Assembly: GCA_964538405.1 (NCBI GenBank)
Contig: CAZIET010000013.1
Span: 1-13,121, forward strand
Reading direction: 5' to 3'
Origin: JAGVWT01 sp964538405
GTDB lineage: Archaea; Nanobdellota; Nanobdellia; Pacearchaeales; GW2011-AR1
Length of the DNA: 13,121 bases
Below, piece by piece: positions 1 through 5,823 of the stretch. Both the position numbers and the translations under genes were made by a program. The notes under the pieces were generated by a model, which did no database searches, was not told the DNA's origin, and saw only the letters and a program-made list of their open reading frames with translations. Each line of letters starts with the position of its first letter. Position 1 is the stretch's first letter.

Positions 1-105
1 AACATAAACGTTCATAATTGTGAGATTTTACCCGCAACAGAAAGATTTATGCTTGAGACATTCATAAAGCTAAACAAGATACTTTCAAATTCTTCATATT
101 CTTAG
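1..105 (+). CDS. C-terminal end of an unidentified protein (partial)
   Basis: An open frame runs from the first base to a TAG stop at 103-105, giving 34 residues with a mixed, protein-like composition (it contains NCEILPATERFMLETF). The start lies outside the window. The last 12 bases overlap the end of the convergent archaeosortase-like gene. I do not recognise the protein. The stretch is short, so it could be a chance open frame, but the residue mix and the convergent layout make a real gene tail reasonable. Confidence 0.45.
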   Translation, partial: NINVHNCEILPATERFMLETFIKLNKILSNSSYS

Positions 106-696
106 AAAAGACTTCTTATACAAATATTTCAAATCTGAATAGAATGGAATTTCCTTTATTTTGAATATTTTAACCTCGGCAAACCATATAGCAACAACAA
201 ATATTGTGCTTAGGCTGTACCAAAACAACTTGTGTGTTATGTCAAAAAAGTAATATCCCTGGAAAAACACAAAGGTAAGAACAAGTATTCTGGCGACATT
301 CAAAATCAACAAAGAAGAAAATGCAAACAATATCATTTCAATCCTGGTTTTTGTTCTTATTTTTCTCGTTGACAAATTCAATATAAGCAGGAAGTAATAT
401 GCAGCCCCGGCAATGCATGCTTCTATCAGTTCTATGTAAATTTGATCGTTAATAACTATGAAATTCTCTATTAAGGTAACATCAAAAAAAACATTTAGTA
501 TAAAATAAACAGAATAAACTGTCAGTGGAGTGAATATAAAATAAAAAATCCAAAGATTCGGTAAAGCGACCAAAACAAGAATCAAATATCTTAAAAAAAT
601 ATCAACAATTTCTGACTTCTTCATTAACAACAAAGCAAAAAATGTTTTAAATAACTTATCTTTGAAAAAATTAATGTGTGTATTTTCCATTGACAC
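94..696 (-). CDS. Archaeosortase/exosortase-like membrane transpeptidase
   Basis: A 200-residue polytopic membrane protein with several long hydrophobic helices. It carries the three spaced residues typical of the exosortase/archaeosortase family: Cys94 in EACIAG at the start of a helix, Arg136 in NVARIL, and His155 in DITHKLFWY. In that family these are the proposed catalytic Cys, Arg and His. The enzymes are thought to cleave the C-terminal membrane segment of surface proteins and attach the product to a lipid. The start at 696 overlaps the lipoprotein gene by 26 bases, and a second ATG at 690 is also possible. The gene lies last in a minus-strand cluster behind a surface protein that ends in a hydrophobic helix plus Arg-Arg, a plausible substrate. 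Family assignment rests on motif and topology; the subfamily was not determined. Confidence 0.75.
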   Translation of the reverse strand: MSMENTHINFFKDKLFKTFFALLLMKKSEIVDIFLRYLILVLVALPNLWIFYFIFTPLTVYSVYFILNVFFDVTLIENFIVINDQIYIELIEACIAGAAYYFLLILNLSTRKIRTKTRIEMILFAFSSLLILNVARILVLTFVFFQGYYFFDITHKLFWYSLSTIFVVAIWFAEVKIFKIKEIPFYSDLKYLYKKSFLRI

Positions 697-1015
697 ATTT
701 AGATAGCTCTACACCCACCAACCTTGCTGCTTGATCAAAAGCTTTTCTTTCTACTTGAACTCTATTGTACCATCCTCCAATATGAACTAAGTGACCATCC
801 TGATCAAGCCAATGAATTCCTCCTCCTTGTTCATCTTTTACAGAAACGTCATCAAGCTTCCAACAATTATACGGCTTACCATTAGTATCATATTGAGCAA
901 TTATCCAATCAGCACCAAACTCTTCAGCATTAAAAGTACTACAACTCCTCTCGAGACCAGCACATCCTCCAAGTAAAAGAAATGCTGCGGCTAAACTCTT
1001 ATTAGGTTTTATCAT
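671..1015 (-). CDS. Small putative lipoprotein of bacterial/phage-like type
   Basis: A 114-residue protein with a lysine-containing N-terminus, a short hydrophobic stretch (residues 8-16) and a lipobox-like LGGC ending at Cys18, so it is probably exported and lipid-anchored. The mature part contains ADWIIAQYDTNGKPYNCWKL and HLVHIGGWYNRVQVE. I remember this pattern from small lipoproteins of unknown function in bacteria and phages; that is recollection, not a search. Two Cys (50 and 107) in addition to Cys25 could form a disulphide. It starts 33 bases after the surface-protein gene and overlaps the archaeosortase-like gene, so the three are probably co-transcribed. A bacterial lipobox is uncommon outside haloarchaea, so lipidation in this organism is inferred. 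Function is unknown. Confidence 0.8.
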   Translation of the reverse strand: MIKPNKSLAAAFLLLGGCAGLERSCSTFNAEEFGADWIIAQYDTNGKPYNCWKLDDVSVKDEQGGGIHWLDQDGHLVHIGGWYNRVQVERKAFDQAARLVGVELSKCVNGKYTH

Positions 1016-1048
1016 TTTAAGTATAAAAATAAATTAAGTTTTTATTCT

Positions 1049-2722
1049 TTATCTTCTCATCAATCTTATTGCAACAATTATGATTATTATTACAAGGATT
1101 ACGTTCAATGCCCCCAGAGCCCATAGATACCAATTTCCTTCAAGTGAAATCTTTCCGAATGAAAATCCGCCTTTCTCAATGGATGCTGAAACCGGCTGTG
1201 TCAATACCAATGCACCGTTTGACACCAATTCAATATTGAATGTCTGATTTCCCGAAGCATCATCCTTAACATCAAGAGTTATCAAAACATCTGCAGATCC
1301 GCCAGCCGGAACAGTTACTGTTGTTGGATTTACGCTTGCAGATGAAGCCCATGTAGAGTATCCTGCAGCATTAACCATATATGTTGCCGTCTGATTTCCC
1401 GTGTTTCTGATTGTTGTTTTAATGACCATTTCTTCACCAGCTTCGCCACCTGATTGCAATTGAGGAGAAACTGCAACCTTTCCGGATGAAGCTGCCCCGC
1501 AATTTCCCTGAACTTTCAAATAAGCAACAAATGTCTCGTCTGAGGATTCATCGTAGGTTTTGTCATCCTCATCGTAATCATAAAATGTATCCATATTCAA
1601 TGTATATTGCTTCTCAACTGCATTTTGAGGAACTACAAATGAAAAACTTGTTTCAGCCTTGTCTCCCTGGTCAAAGTCTCCAAGGATTACATCTTCCAGG
1701 TTTATTCCAAGTTCATTATTATTCAAAGTGACTTTTATCTGATCCCTAAAGTCTTCATCTCCAACATTGTAAACGGATCTTGTCATACTTACCGTCTCTC
1801 CGCAGAATGCCGTTATGGGATTGACATCCTCATCAATGACAACCATCTTGGATATGTCAGTTTCCTTTACAACTGAAATCTCGGCTATTGATTCTGTGCT
1901 GGATCCGAATGTGCTTTCTGCAAAATCACTTGAGTGGTCAATGCAAGTTGTGCTTTGATCTCCCTTAGGATATGCTTTCACAACAATGTTATAATCACTG
2001 TCATCAACTTCTGCAGGATCGACCCGGAATTCGAAAGTATGGCTTTTCTTCTTGTCCTCATTTATGTCTCCAACCTCAAACTGCTCATCATCCTTGCTTA
2101 TCCAGATCATGTCTCCGGCAACATCTGAGTTTGAGTTTTTCTTGTACATCCCAAGTTCAAATATGACATTATCCAAATCAACATCGCCGTTGTTTTCAAG
2201 TTCCACATCAATTTTTATTGTGTCTAAAGGAATCCATTCATTGTCATCCCCTTGGCCGTCATTATTAATATCAACCTTTAATTTTAAATCAGATTCATTT
2301 ACACTTCCGGCTGAGCAGAATGAATTTATGAACTTAAGAGTCAAGCTTGCCGTAGTATTAGAATTATTAGTATCGGTGATTGTATATGTTTTTGAGTGTT
2401 CTCCAAGAAGGAATCCCGTTTCCTGTGAAGTCACGTTTGCCTGCACTGTGGATGTGTTTCCTGCAGTGATGTTAGGGGTGCTTACATTGAAACCTATTGT
2501 AATTGTTTTTCCGTTTGCATCACTAATTGTTTGAGAAGTTAAAGTGATGTTAGTGGTATTTGAACCTGCGGAATTGGTTATTGTGAAGTTTTTAGAAGTA
2601 TCATTCTTATCAAAAGTCAATGTGCTTGGACTTAATGTAATGGCGGCTGCTACTAGGCCCAACATTAATATTGAAGCTAAAACAAATATCGCAAAGAATT
2701 TTGTTTTCATTTTTGTAATCAT
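1049..2722 (-). CDS. Putative S-layer / surface glycoprotein with C-terminal membrane anchor
   Basis: A 557-residue secreted protein. Residues 1-27 form a signal peptide ending around VAAA. The ectodomain (about 28-525) consists of beta-rich, Ig/CARDB-like segments. It is rich in Asp, Asn, Ser and Thr, and the first 140 residues hold many N-x-S/T sequons, so N-glycosylation is likely. Acidic stretches such as DINNDGQGDDNEW may bind calcium. Residues 537-555 form one hydrophobic helix followed by Arg556-Arg557. This resembles a sorting-type C-terminus, although no PGF-type motif is visible before the helix. DPANN genomes often encode proteins of this layout as their surface layer. An AT-rich TATA-like element about 23-25 bases upstream fits a leaderless start at 2722; ATG at 2710 is the alternative. 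It heads the cluster with the lipoprotein and the archaeosortase-like enzyme. Confidence 0.8.
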   Translation of the reverse strand: MITKMKTKFFAIFVLASILMLGLVAAAITLSPSTLTFDKNDTSKNFTITNSAGSNTTNITLTSQTISDANGKTITIGFNVSTPNITAGNTSTVQANVTSQETGFLLGEHSKTYTITDTNNSNTTASLTLKFINSFCSAGSVNESDLKLKVDINNDGQGDDNEWIPLDTIKIDVELENNGDVDLDNVIFELGMYKKNSNSDVAGDMIWISKDDEQFEVGDINEDKKKSHTFEFRVDPAEVDDSDYNIVVKAYPKGDQSTTCIDHSSDFAESTFGSSTESIAEISVVKETDISKMVVIDEDVNPITAFCGETVSMTRSVYNVGDEDFRDQIKVTLNNNELGINLEDVILGDFDQGDKAETSFSFVVPQNAVEKQYTLNMDTFYDYDEDDKTYDESSDETFVAYLKVQGNCGAASSGKVAVSPQLQSGGEAGEEMVIKTTIRNTGNQTATYMVNAAGYSTWASSASVNPTTVTVPAGGSADVLITLDVKDDASGNQTFNIELVSNGALVLTQPVSASIEKGGFSFGKISLEGNWYLWALGALNVILVIIIIIVAIRLMRR

Positions 2723-2737
2723 TCTGGAGTTACTATG

Positions 2738-2751
2738 CTTTAAAAATATTT
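2738..2751 (-). promoter_or_regulatory. Weak TATA-like element for the surface-protein gene
   Basis: On the minus strand an AT-rich stretch reading AAATATTTTTAAAG lies about 23-25 bases before the ATG at 2722. The match to the consensus seen elsewhere in the window is poorer, so this is a tentative call. Confidence 0.4.
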
Positions 2752-2793
2752 CTATCTTTGAAAATATAGGTTGAAAAGAGTTTTTACGAAATG

Positions 2794-2801
2794 TTTATAT
2801 A
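2794..2801 (+). promoter_or_regulatory. TATA box for the small membrane-protein gene
   Basis: TTTATATA is preceded by ACGAAA, which fits a TFB recognition element. Transcription should start about 25 bases downstream, close to the ATG at 2830. This decides the start of the downstream gene: the in-frame ATG at 2791 overlaps the promoter itself and is not credible. Confidence 0.7.
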
Positions 2802-2829
2802 TTTTTTGATACATAATTTTCCATATAAA

Positions 2830-3216
2830 ATGGTAATCATAGCCAAGGAAAATCGCGTTGGTGCCTGGGCATTCTTGATTGGAGTGATTTTAGCATTAGT
2901 TATTGGTCTTGCAACTACTTTAATCCCAATTCCTGCTTTGACTGCCTATAGCAAGCAGATATACGCAATACTCGTGCTTTTGGGAATTTTTGTCGGATTT
3001 ATGAATGTTACTGGAAGAGATTCCGAAAAGTTTATGATTGCGGGAGCTGTCCTTGTTATTGTAAGCAGACTTGGAATGGATAGTGCCACAGGATCTCTTA
3101 TAGGAATAGGGGTAGGAGATGCAGTAAGATCGATATTTGGTGCTTTGCTTGCATTATTTGCGCCAGCAACAATAGTTGTGGCATTGAAAACCGTTTTCTC
3201 GATAGCTAGAGTATAA
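2830..3216 (+). CDS. Small four-helix integral membrane protein, unknown function
   Basis: A 128-residue protein with four hydrophobic segments at about residues 13-33, 40-60, 66-82 and 100-120, joined by short loops. One loop carries NVTGRDSEKF. No catalytic motif is visible and I cannot assign a function. The start at 2830 was chosen over the upstream in-frame ATG at 2791 because a TATA box lies about 30 bases before 2830, overlapping the longer version. It has its own promoter, diverges from the surface-protein gene and converges on sepF. The glycine- and alanine-rich helices suggest a tightly packed bundle. Confidence 0.75.
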   Translation: MVIIAKENRVGAWAFLIGVILALVIGLATTLIPIPALTAYSKQIYAILVLLGIFVGFMNVTGRDSEKFMIAGAVLVIVSRLGMDSATGSLIGIGVGDAVRSIFGALLALFAPATIVVALKTVFSIARV

Positions 3217-3252
3217 TAATCTATATAAGAAATAAAATATGTTTGTAAATAA

Positions 3253-3639
3253 TCACCAAAGAGGTTCTTTTCTGTCTTCTTTGGGCGCAACTTCTTCCTT
3301 AAGAATTGTGGCAAATGAAGGCGTAGCAATAACATTGTTCTCTCCAAAGCCAGCGATTGTCCCTTCAAGAGCATCAACCGTCTTCTTTATCTTTGAAACA
3401 GCCCTTTTCAACTCAATTGAGTCTCTCTGCTTCAATGTTTTTATGTCAATCATTGCAATCGTATACCCTTCCCTCAATGCATTAAGAATCGGATTAACAT
3501 CGTCGTAAGTTGTCAAGTTGAAAAGCTTCACAACCACTTTTCTGTCCTTTTTTTCCTGCCCCAAATCAATCTCAAGGTAATCTTCAGCGGCATCACCTGA
3601 TTTGTCGGAAAACGCTTTTTTTATTTTTTCAAACACCAT
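3253..3639 (-). CDS. sepF: Archaeal cell-division protein SepF
   Basis: A 128-residue protein. The first ten residues, MVFEKIKKAF, form a short amphipathic helix of the kind that anchors SepF to the membrane. A charged linker follows, then a compact alpha/beta domain with VKLFNLTTYDDVNPILNALREG and an IAMIDIKTLK strand, typical of the SepF (former DUF552) fold. SepF tethers FtsZ filaments to the membrane at the division site. ftsZ lies in the same window about 5 kb upstream on the same strand, which supports the assignment. A start at 3657 would add MPYKTN ahead of the helix. It was rejected because a strong TATA box at 3659-3670 sits 25 bases before 3639, predicting a leaderless mRNA. The gene ends 36 bases from the convergent membrane-protein gene. 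Confidence 0.85.
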   Translation of the reverse strand: MVFEKIKKAFSDKSGDAAEDYLEIDLGQEKKDRKVVVKLFNLTTYDDVNPILNALREGYTIAMIDIKTLKQRDSIELKRAVSKIKKTVDALEGTIAGFGENNVIATPSFATILKEEVAPKEDRKEPLW

Positions 3640-3658
3640 GTTAGTTTTATAGGGCACT

Positions 3659-3675
3659 TATTTATAAAGATTTCG
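3659..3675 (-). promoter_or_regulatory. BRE/TATA promoter of sepF
   Basis: The minus strand reads CGAAAT then CTTTATAAATA. The centre of TTTATAAA (3661-3668) is 25 bases from the ATG at 3639. This is a clear archaeal promoter, so sepF can be transcribed independently of the prefoldin operon in front of it. Confidence 0.75.
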
Positions 3676-3685
3676 TAACTTTTTG

Positions 3686-3982
3686 TTAACTTTTGGATGA
3701 TTTCACAATCTCAGAACGCAACTTTTCAACTTGGTTGTTCATTAAGTCTTCGTGCTTCTCCAGCGACTTTATTCTCAGATTTAGCATATCTTTTTTTTCG
3801 CCAAGCTCTTTTTTCACAGACTCTTTATCTGATCTTAACATTATATTCCCAACAATCTTGAAAGTCTCATNNNNNNNNNNTTCTGTTTCTGATAATTCCA
3901 TTTGAAAAGATTGCTTTTGAAGAATAATATGTTGCAGCCTTTGTTCCAGGATTTGCATTTCCTGGATTTTTTCGTTTTCCAT
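3686..3982 (-). CDS. pfdB: Prefoldin beta subunit (interrupted by assembly gap)
   Basis: About 98 residues are visible. An N-terminal coiled coil (LEQRLQHIILQKQSFQMEL) is followed by the gap, then the central ETFKIVGNIMLRSDKE hairpin segment and a second coiled coil rich in Lys and Glu. This is the order of the archaeal prefoldin beta subunit, which with alpha forms a hexameric jellyfish-shaped chaperone that hands unfolded proteins to the thermosome. The start ATG at 3982 lies two bases after the TGA of the preceding gene, suggesting coupled translation; a GTG at 3988 is a less likely alternative. Ten Ns at 3871-3880 leave only four unknown residues, where related proteins have about 13, so some sequence is probably missing. 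The frame agrees on both sides of the gap. Confidence 0.85.
   Translation of the reverse strand: MENEKIQEMQILEQRLQHIILQKQSFQMELSETEXXXXETFKIVGNIMLRSDKESVKKELGEKKDMLNLRIKSLEKHEDLMNNQVEKLRSEIVKSSKS
3871..3880. other. Assembly gap of 10 N inside prefoldin beta
   Basis: Ten undetermined bases. Compared with the usual prefoldin beta layout, the region between the first coiled coil and the FKIVGN hairpin is about nine residues short. The true gap is therefore probably near 37 bases, with the length unknown but frame-preserving. Confidence 0.95.
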
Positions 3983-3984
3983 AT

Positions 3985-4371
3985 TCACAATCCAACCCTA
4001 GCAAACTTTTTATTTATATTTTGACCATACTGCGAGTCTGGATTAACATGTCTCCACCCTTCATAACCCAAATCAGAATATTCTGATGGTAAATGTATTT
4101 CATTATTAACAACCTTTAAATCTGGATCCCACGGACAAAATTCTGCAATTTTAATTTCACCACCATTTTTTATAGCAAATCTTAATGCGTTGTCCCCCGT
4201 AATAATTCTTTTTGGACCTATCATTTGTGGCCTTAATTTAACTAGTCCTTCTTTATAAAAAGCTAATTGTGTTTTACCCCCAAGGTTTAAAGTAACTTGT
4301 TGACCTCTAGTTAAGCCTTCTAAATACTTTCCATCTCTTCTCTCCGTTAAATCAATTACTTGTGCTTCCAT
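3985..4371 (-). CDS. Hypothetical protein between rpoP and prefoldin beta
   Basis: A 128-residue soluble protein that I do not recognise. The N-terminal half looks beta-rich (GQQVTLNLGGKTQLAFY, then KRIITGDNALRFAIKNGGEIKIAEF). The C-terminal half has several aromatic residues (CPWDPDL, YEGWRHVNPDSQYG). There is no signal peptide, membrane helix or clear zinc motif. The ATG follows the rpoP stop after one base, and its TGA is two bases before the prefoldin ATG, so it is fully embedded in the operon. In many archaea the KEOPS subunit Pcc1 sits between rpoP and prefoldin beta; this protein does not look like Pcc1. Its arginine-to-lysine ratio (8 to 10 by my count) is higher than that of its neighbours, a mild hint of separate origin. 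Confidence 0.7.
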   Translation of the reverse strand: MEAQVIDLTERRDGKYLEGLTRGQQVTLNLGGKTQLAFYKEGLVKLRPQMIGPKRIITGDNALRFAIKNGGEIKIAEFCPWDPDLKVVNNEIHLPSEYSDLGYEGWRHVNPDSQYGQNINKKFARVGL

Positions 4372-4372
4372 A

Positions 4373-4510
4373 TTAAACTGATTTTATTTTTCTGACTCTT
4401 GTTCGTGGTTTGTAGAAAATCTTGCTCCCGCAGAAAGGACAAACGAATCTCTTGTCAAGATTTTCGCTTTTTATTTTCTTCTCACACTTGAAACATTTAT
4501 ATGTTGCCAT
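4373..4510 (-). CDS. rpoP: DNA-directed RNA polymerase subunit P
   Basis: A 45-residue protein: MATYKCFKCEKKI near the N-terminus, then VCPFCGSKIFYK and a basic tail. Cys6, Cys9, Cys24 and Cys27 form the CxxC...CxxC zinc ribbon of RpoP (the Rpb12 homologue), a small core subunit involved in RNA polymerase assembly and stability. Length matches the family (about 45-50). The ATG comes one base after the eL43 stop, and the next gene starts one base after the rpoP stop, so translation is probably coupled. The order eL43-rpoP is the standard archaeal arrangement. Confidence 0.9.
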   Translation of the reverse strand: MATYKCFKCEKKIKSENLDKRFVCPFCGSKIFYKPRTRVRKIKSV

Positions 4511-4511
4511 T

Positions 4512-4736
4512 TTATTTTATGTAAAACACCCCTGATGCAAATTTTTTTCCGCAGTTTTTCTTAGTACATTGCCAAATTCCCTTGGATACTCTTTTAGCTC
4601 CAGGTCTTCCGCAGAAAGGACATTTCTGCTTTTTTCTTTGAATATCTTCTACTTTATTTAGATTTGCCCTTACTGTTCTTCCATATCGGGCTCCGAATCT
4701 TCCCGCCGCTCTTGCTTTTTTCAGTTTTGTTGCCAT
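4512..4736 (-). CDS. rpl37ae: Ribosomal protein eL43 (L37Ae)
   Basis: A 74-residue zinc-ribbon protein of the large ribosomal subunit. The N-terminal GRFGARYGRTVRANLNKVE matches the family. The zinc ligands are Cys39 and Cys42 (KCPFCGRPG), then a pair around IWQCTKKNCGKKFASG. The second pair is spaced C-x4-C rather than the usual C-x2-C. The start lies 16 bases after the 3' end of tRNA-Pro on the same strand, and no separate TATA box fits in that space. The gene may therefore share the tRNA promoter. rpoP follows after one base. Confidence 0.93.
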   Translation of the reverse strand: MATKLKKARAAGRFGARYGRTVRANLNKVEDIQRKKQKCPFCGRPGAKRVSKGIWQCTKKNCGKKFASGVFYIK

Positions 4737-4752
4737 TTTTTATTGAAATTTA

Positions 4753-4825
4753 TGGGGCTAGTCGGATTTGAACCGACGACGCCAGGTCCCAAACCTGGAA
4801 GGATTCCAAGCTTCCCCATAGCCCC
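4753..4825 (-). tRNA. tRNA-Pro (anticodon UGG)
   Basis: 73 bases fold into a complete cloverleaf: acceptor GGGGCTA/TAGCCCC (7 perfect pairs), D stem GGGA/TCCT with a GG-containing loop, anticodon stem CCAGG/CCTGG with loop TTTGGGA, and T arm GTCGG-TTCAAAT-CCGAC. The anticodon TGG reads proline CCA codons. The discriminator base is A. The CCA end is not encoded, so it must be added by CCA-transferase. It lies between uL11 and eL43 on their strand. Confidence 0.96.
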
Positions 4826-4850
4826 GCTAAAATTAAAGGGCGTGAGTAAA

Positions 4851-4858
4851 TTTATAAA
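4851..4858 (-). promoter_or_regulatory. TATA box of tRNA-Pro (possibly also eL43/rpoP operon)
   Basis: The minus strand reads TTTATAAA, centred about 29 bases before the mature tRNA 5' end, giving a predicted short leader. It abuts the uL11 stop codon. Confidence 0.65.
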
Positions 4859-4859
4859 A

Positions 4860-5561
4860 CTATTTCTTCTTAGCTTCCTTTTTCTCTGGAGTTTTTGCCT
4901 CTTCCTTTGCTGGCGTTGCAGCCGTTGTTGTTGCTGTTCCTGCAGCAGGAGTTGCCGTAGCTTCAGCGGCAGCCTTAGCAGCTTCTGCAGCTGCCTGCTC
5001 TTGTTTCATTGCAGCATCTTGCTTTGATTTCAATTCTGAATAGAATTTCTTTAACATTTCCTTTTTCTCTTCAGACATTTGAGTTTTTTCGCCCTTGATC
5101 TCTTTATCATACTTTCCCGAATCAATATCTTGCTCTGCTTCCTTTGCTAGTTTGTTTTCAACCAAAATTCCAAGTGATCCGCATGTTCCAATAATAGTCT
5201 TTACTGCTGCTTTCATATCTTTTGCAAGCATGTCCGGCATCTTTGTTTTTGCGATTGAGATTATTTGCTCAATAGAAATATTCCCAACATTCACTTTCTT
5301 GTGCATTCCTGATCCAGTTTCTATTCCCAGTTCTTTTTTCAATAATCCAGATACCGGAGGAGATGAAACCTTGATGTGAATTTCTTTTGTTTCAGCATTA
5401 ATTTCAATTTCTACAGGAACTTTCATTCCTTTGTATTCTTTCGTTGCATCATTGACTTTCTGGATTACAACACCCATGCTGATTCCAACCGGTCCAAGCT
5501 TCTGGCTAAGTGATGGCCCTGGTGTCAAGTTTCCGCCTTCTGTCAATAATTTAATTTGCAT
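4860..5561 (-). CDS. rpl11: Ribosomal protein uL11 with long Ala/Lys-rich C-terminal extension
   Basis: A 233-residue protein. Residues 1-160 are a normal uL11: LLTEGGNLTPGPSLSQKLGP at the N-terminal domain, VSSPPVSGLLKKELGIETGSG in the linker region, and IIGTCGSLGILVE in the rRNA-binding C-terminal domain. uL11 binds the GTPase-associated centre of 23S rRNA. Archaeal uL11 usually ends near residue 160. Here about 70 further residues follow: a charged helix, an Ala-rich stretch with repeated EAAKAAAEA-like and TTTAATPA segments, and a Lys/Glu tail. A Shine-Dalgarno AGGAG (5570-5574) lies about eight bases before the ATG, inside the preceding gene, which it overlaps by 11 bases. The usual partners uL1, uL10 and L12 do not follow. 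Confidence 0.95.
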   Translation of the reverse strand: MQIKLLTEGGNLTPGPSLSQKLGPVGISMGVVIQKVNDATKEYKGMKVPVEIEINAETKEIHIKVSSPPVSGLLKKELGIETGSGMHKKVNVGNISIEQIISIAKTKMPDMLAKDMKAAVKTIIGTCGSLGILVENKLAKEAEQDIDSGKYDKEIKGEKTQMSEEKKEMLKKFYSELKSKQDAAMKQEQAAAEAAKAAAEATATPAAGTATTTAATPAKEEAKTPEKKEAKKK

Positions 5562-5823
5562 TTTGTTGTTCTCCTAATTTAGCTAATAAAAGACTTTTCT
5601 TTTCAATTAACATCCCCATTTCTCGCCATGTATCCATAAAATAATCTTCCATAAAATTTTTTCCGGCAAAATCCAAGAAGTCTGGGGTAGGAGACCCAAT
5701 TTTTACCCGAACGCTTTCTGGCATAGACTCATACATTTCATCTTCTTCAATGGCTAAAGCAGAAAACTGTCTTTCCACTACACTTAGCCTCCATTCGTAA
5801 AATCTTCTCATTAATGTATTCAT
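5551..5823 (-). CDS. Hypothetical 90-residue protein inside the spt5-uL11 operon
   Basis: I do not recognise this protein. It is soluble and largely helical, with many Met, Glu and aromatic residues (RRFYEWRLSVVERQF, FMEDYFMDTWREMGML); the central SPTPDFLDF is probably a loop. There are no Cys and no membrane segments. It overlaps spt5 in a 4-base ATGA junction and overlaps the uL11 start by 11 bases, so it is co-translated with both. A strong Shine-Dalgarno GGAGG (5834-5838) lies within the end of spt5, ten bases before its ATG. The combination of overlap and ribosome binding site makes it a real gene despite the unknown family. Confidence 0.75.
   Translation of the reverse strand: MNTLMRRFYEWRLSVVERQFSALAIEEDEMYESMPESVRVKIGSPTPDFLDFAGKNFMEDYFMDTWREMGMLIEKKSLLLAKLGEQQNAN

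Noticed and set aside
2052..2534. A 160-codon plus-strand frame opposite the surface-protein gene
   Set aside because: It is an antisense shadow, since the surface protein has a signal peptide, sequons and an anchor in the other frame.
2791..2829. Longer start for the small membrane protein at 2791
   Set aside because: The extra 13 codons overlap the TATA box that drives the gene.
2946..3377. A 143-codon minus-strand open frame overlapping the membrane protein and sepF
   Set aside because: It lies antisense to one gene and out of frame in another, with no promoter or recognisable domain.
3640..3657. Longer start for SepF at 3657
   Set aside because: It would place the start immediately beside the TATA box and put residues in front of the membrane-targeting helix. 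ATG 3639 fits the promoter spacing.
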